Shown in pieces: positions 63,215-64,000 of a stretch of DNA of 64,000 nucleotides. This DNA is from Coprococcus_C hominis (GTDB lineage: Bacteria; Bacillota; Clostridia; Lachnospirales; Lachnospiraceae), in NCBI RefSeq assembly GCF_020687505.1, contig NZ_JAJEQT010000001.1; one strand, written 5' to 3'. The notes beneath the pieces were generated by a model that worked only from the letters and a program-made list of their open reading frames with translations, ran no database searches and was not told the DNA's origin. Numbering within the stretch: the first letter of the stretch is position 1; every line of letters begins with the position of its first letter. The position numbers and the translations under genes were made by a program.

Positions 63215-63982
63215 CTAATATGTAGCTGTCATCATGCTCTTCACATAATCAATATACATCGAAATCATGGAATCACCCAGATTCTGTGTCAGCGATACAA
63301 GCACGCCAAACGCCAGAAATGGTCCAAATGCAAACTGCTCTTTTCTGCCTTTTTTCTTTTTAACAAGCAGATATATCGCATACGCGCCACCGACGATAAT
63401 TCCCACGAAAAAGGCTGCTACAACACCCTTCCATCCAAGCAGGAATCCAGCGGCAAACATCATCTTCACATCGCCGCCGCCAAAGCCGTTAAATAACATC
63501 AGAATAAACATTGGCACACTGATCGCGAAAAGTCCAATCACACGCTCTATGATCGTTGGTCCCGGCAGCACCCAGATAGCAGGGATACCAAGCAACAGCA
63601 AAATCACATTCAACTGTGGCGGAATCTCCTGCGTGTCCGCATCGATCATCGTGATCACCATCAGATCACAGATCACAAGGAAGAACAGCAACGCGGATAG
63701 ATGAATTCCGTACATTGCAACAGAAAATACTGCAAATGCACCACCGATCAGCTCGATAATAAGCGGACGTTTCGGCAATACAGAACCACAATATCTGCAG
63801 CGGTTCTGATAACGAATCCGGGAAAAGATCGGAATGACATCTTTCCATGTCTGCTCGTGGTCGCACTGCTTACAGTGGGAATGACGAATCGTCAGCTTCT
63901 CCTTCTTCGGAAGCCGTTCAATGACCAGATTCAGATAAGAAAACACAGTCACTCCCATCAAAAATACCAATATGTATATCAT
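63215..63982 (-). CDS. pilD: Prepilin peptidase (A24 family) PilD
   Basis: Cuts the leader of prepilins on the cytoplasmic side of the membrane and, in many relatives, methylates the new N-terminus. The protein has a zinc site C37-x2-C40 and C62-x2-C65, several hydrophobic helices, and the two catalytic aspartates expected at Asp114 (MIDADTQ) and Asp171 (FGGGDVK). 255 residues. It is the first gene of the visible pilus operon, and lies within 25 nt of the window end, so its promoter and any further upstream genes are not seen. Confidence 0.95.
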   Translation of the reverse strand: MIYILVFLMGVTVFSYLNLVIERLPKKEKLTIRHSHCKQCDHEQTWKDVIPIFSRIRYQNRCRYCGSVLPKRPLIIELIGGAFAVFSVAMYGIHLSALLFFLVICDLMVITMIDADTQEIPPQLNVILLLLGIPAIWVLPGPTIIERVIGLFAISVPMFILMLFNGFGGGDVKMMFAAGFLLGWKGVVAAFFVGIIVGGAYAIYLLVKKKKGRKEQFAFGPFLAFGVLVSLTQNLGDSMISMYIDYVKSMMTATY

Positions 63983-64000
63983 TGCATATAAAAAATAATT

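Overview
The window looks like a chromosomal segment of an anaerobic, endospore-forming Firmicute of the Clostridia, most likely a Lachnospiraceae member. The basis is gene content and order: a fused IspH-ribosomal S1 gene, dipicolinate synthase dpaAB, spoIVA beside gpsA-plsY-der, a ChW-repeat surface protein, and a sodium-pumping biotin decarboxylase operon. I cannot fix the genus. Almost everything is on the minus strand. The exceptions are a 5'-truncated asnB at the left edge, an HD-GYP gene, a CBS-domain pyrophosphatase and one orphan nuclease-like gene.

Layout. 0-6 kb: asnB and a 1426-residue secreted protein with six ChW repeats. 6-9 kb: dpaB, dpaA and a D,D-carboxypeptidase (spore and cell wall). 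9-13 kb: HD-GYP, scpB, scpA, spoIVA. 13-24.6 kb: gpsA, plsY, der, a PDZ/DUF512 protein, pgeF, yraN, FlhB-like and FliK-like orphans, rnhB, two signal peptidases around rbgA, and rplS. 24.7-31.5 kb: cheR, ispH-rpsA, cmk, a BaiN-type flavoprotein and a two-component K+ uptake system. 31.6-37.1 kb: a five-gene operon encoding two carboxyltransferases, a biotin carrier and the beta and gamma sodium-pump subunits. 37.2-45.8 kb: pgsA, rimO, folD, fhs, a SpoIIIE/FtsK translocase and a TepA-like ClpP homologue. 45.9-51.7 kb: CBS-pyrophosphatase, MATE exporter, GH94 phosphorylase. 51.7-53.8 kb: pnp. 53.8-55.9 kb: repeats and an AT-rich nuclease-like gene. 55.9-64 kb: a type IV pilus cluster, in transcription order pilD, pilC, a pilM-pilN fusion, pilO, pilB, pilT, pilA.

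Two non-coding structures stand out. The first is a family of 113-bp repeats: an array at 54.1-54.5 kb, a solo copy at 55.6-55.7 kb, and an array between pilB and pilT at 57.67-57.95 kb. Four complementary pentamer blocks per unit are of one type (TGGGC/GCCCA) in the first array and nearly all of another (TGTGT/ACACA) in the second. They have changed together, so pairing or dyad symmetry seems to be conserved. The second is a 271-bp palindromic element at 40022-40292, with two 86-nt arms around nested hairpins, between fhs and folD. These are the best candidates for undescribed elements. The protein-coding content is mostly recognisable.

Functional links. Sporulation is represented by dpaAB, spoIVA, the SpoIIIE-like translocase with TepA, and possibly the carboxypeptidase. 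Envelope and surface functions are represented by the ChW protein, pilus, signal peptidases and PlsY/PgsA lipid synthesis. One-carbon metabolism is represented by fhs and folD. Ion energetics are represented by the sodium-pump decarboxylase next to the K+ uptake genes. No tRNA, rRNA, CRISPR array, complete insertion sequence or prophage was seen.
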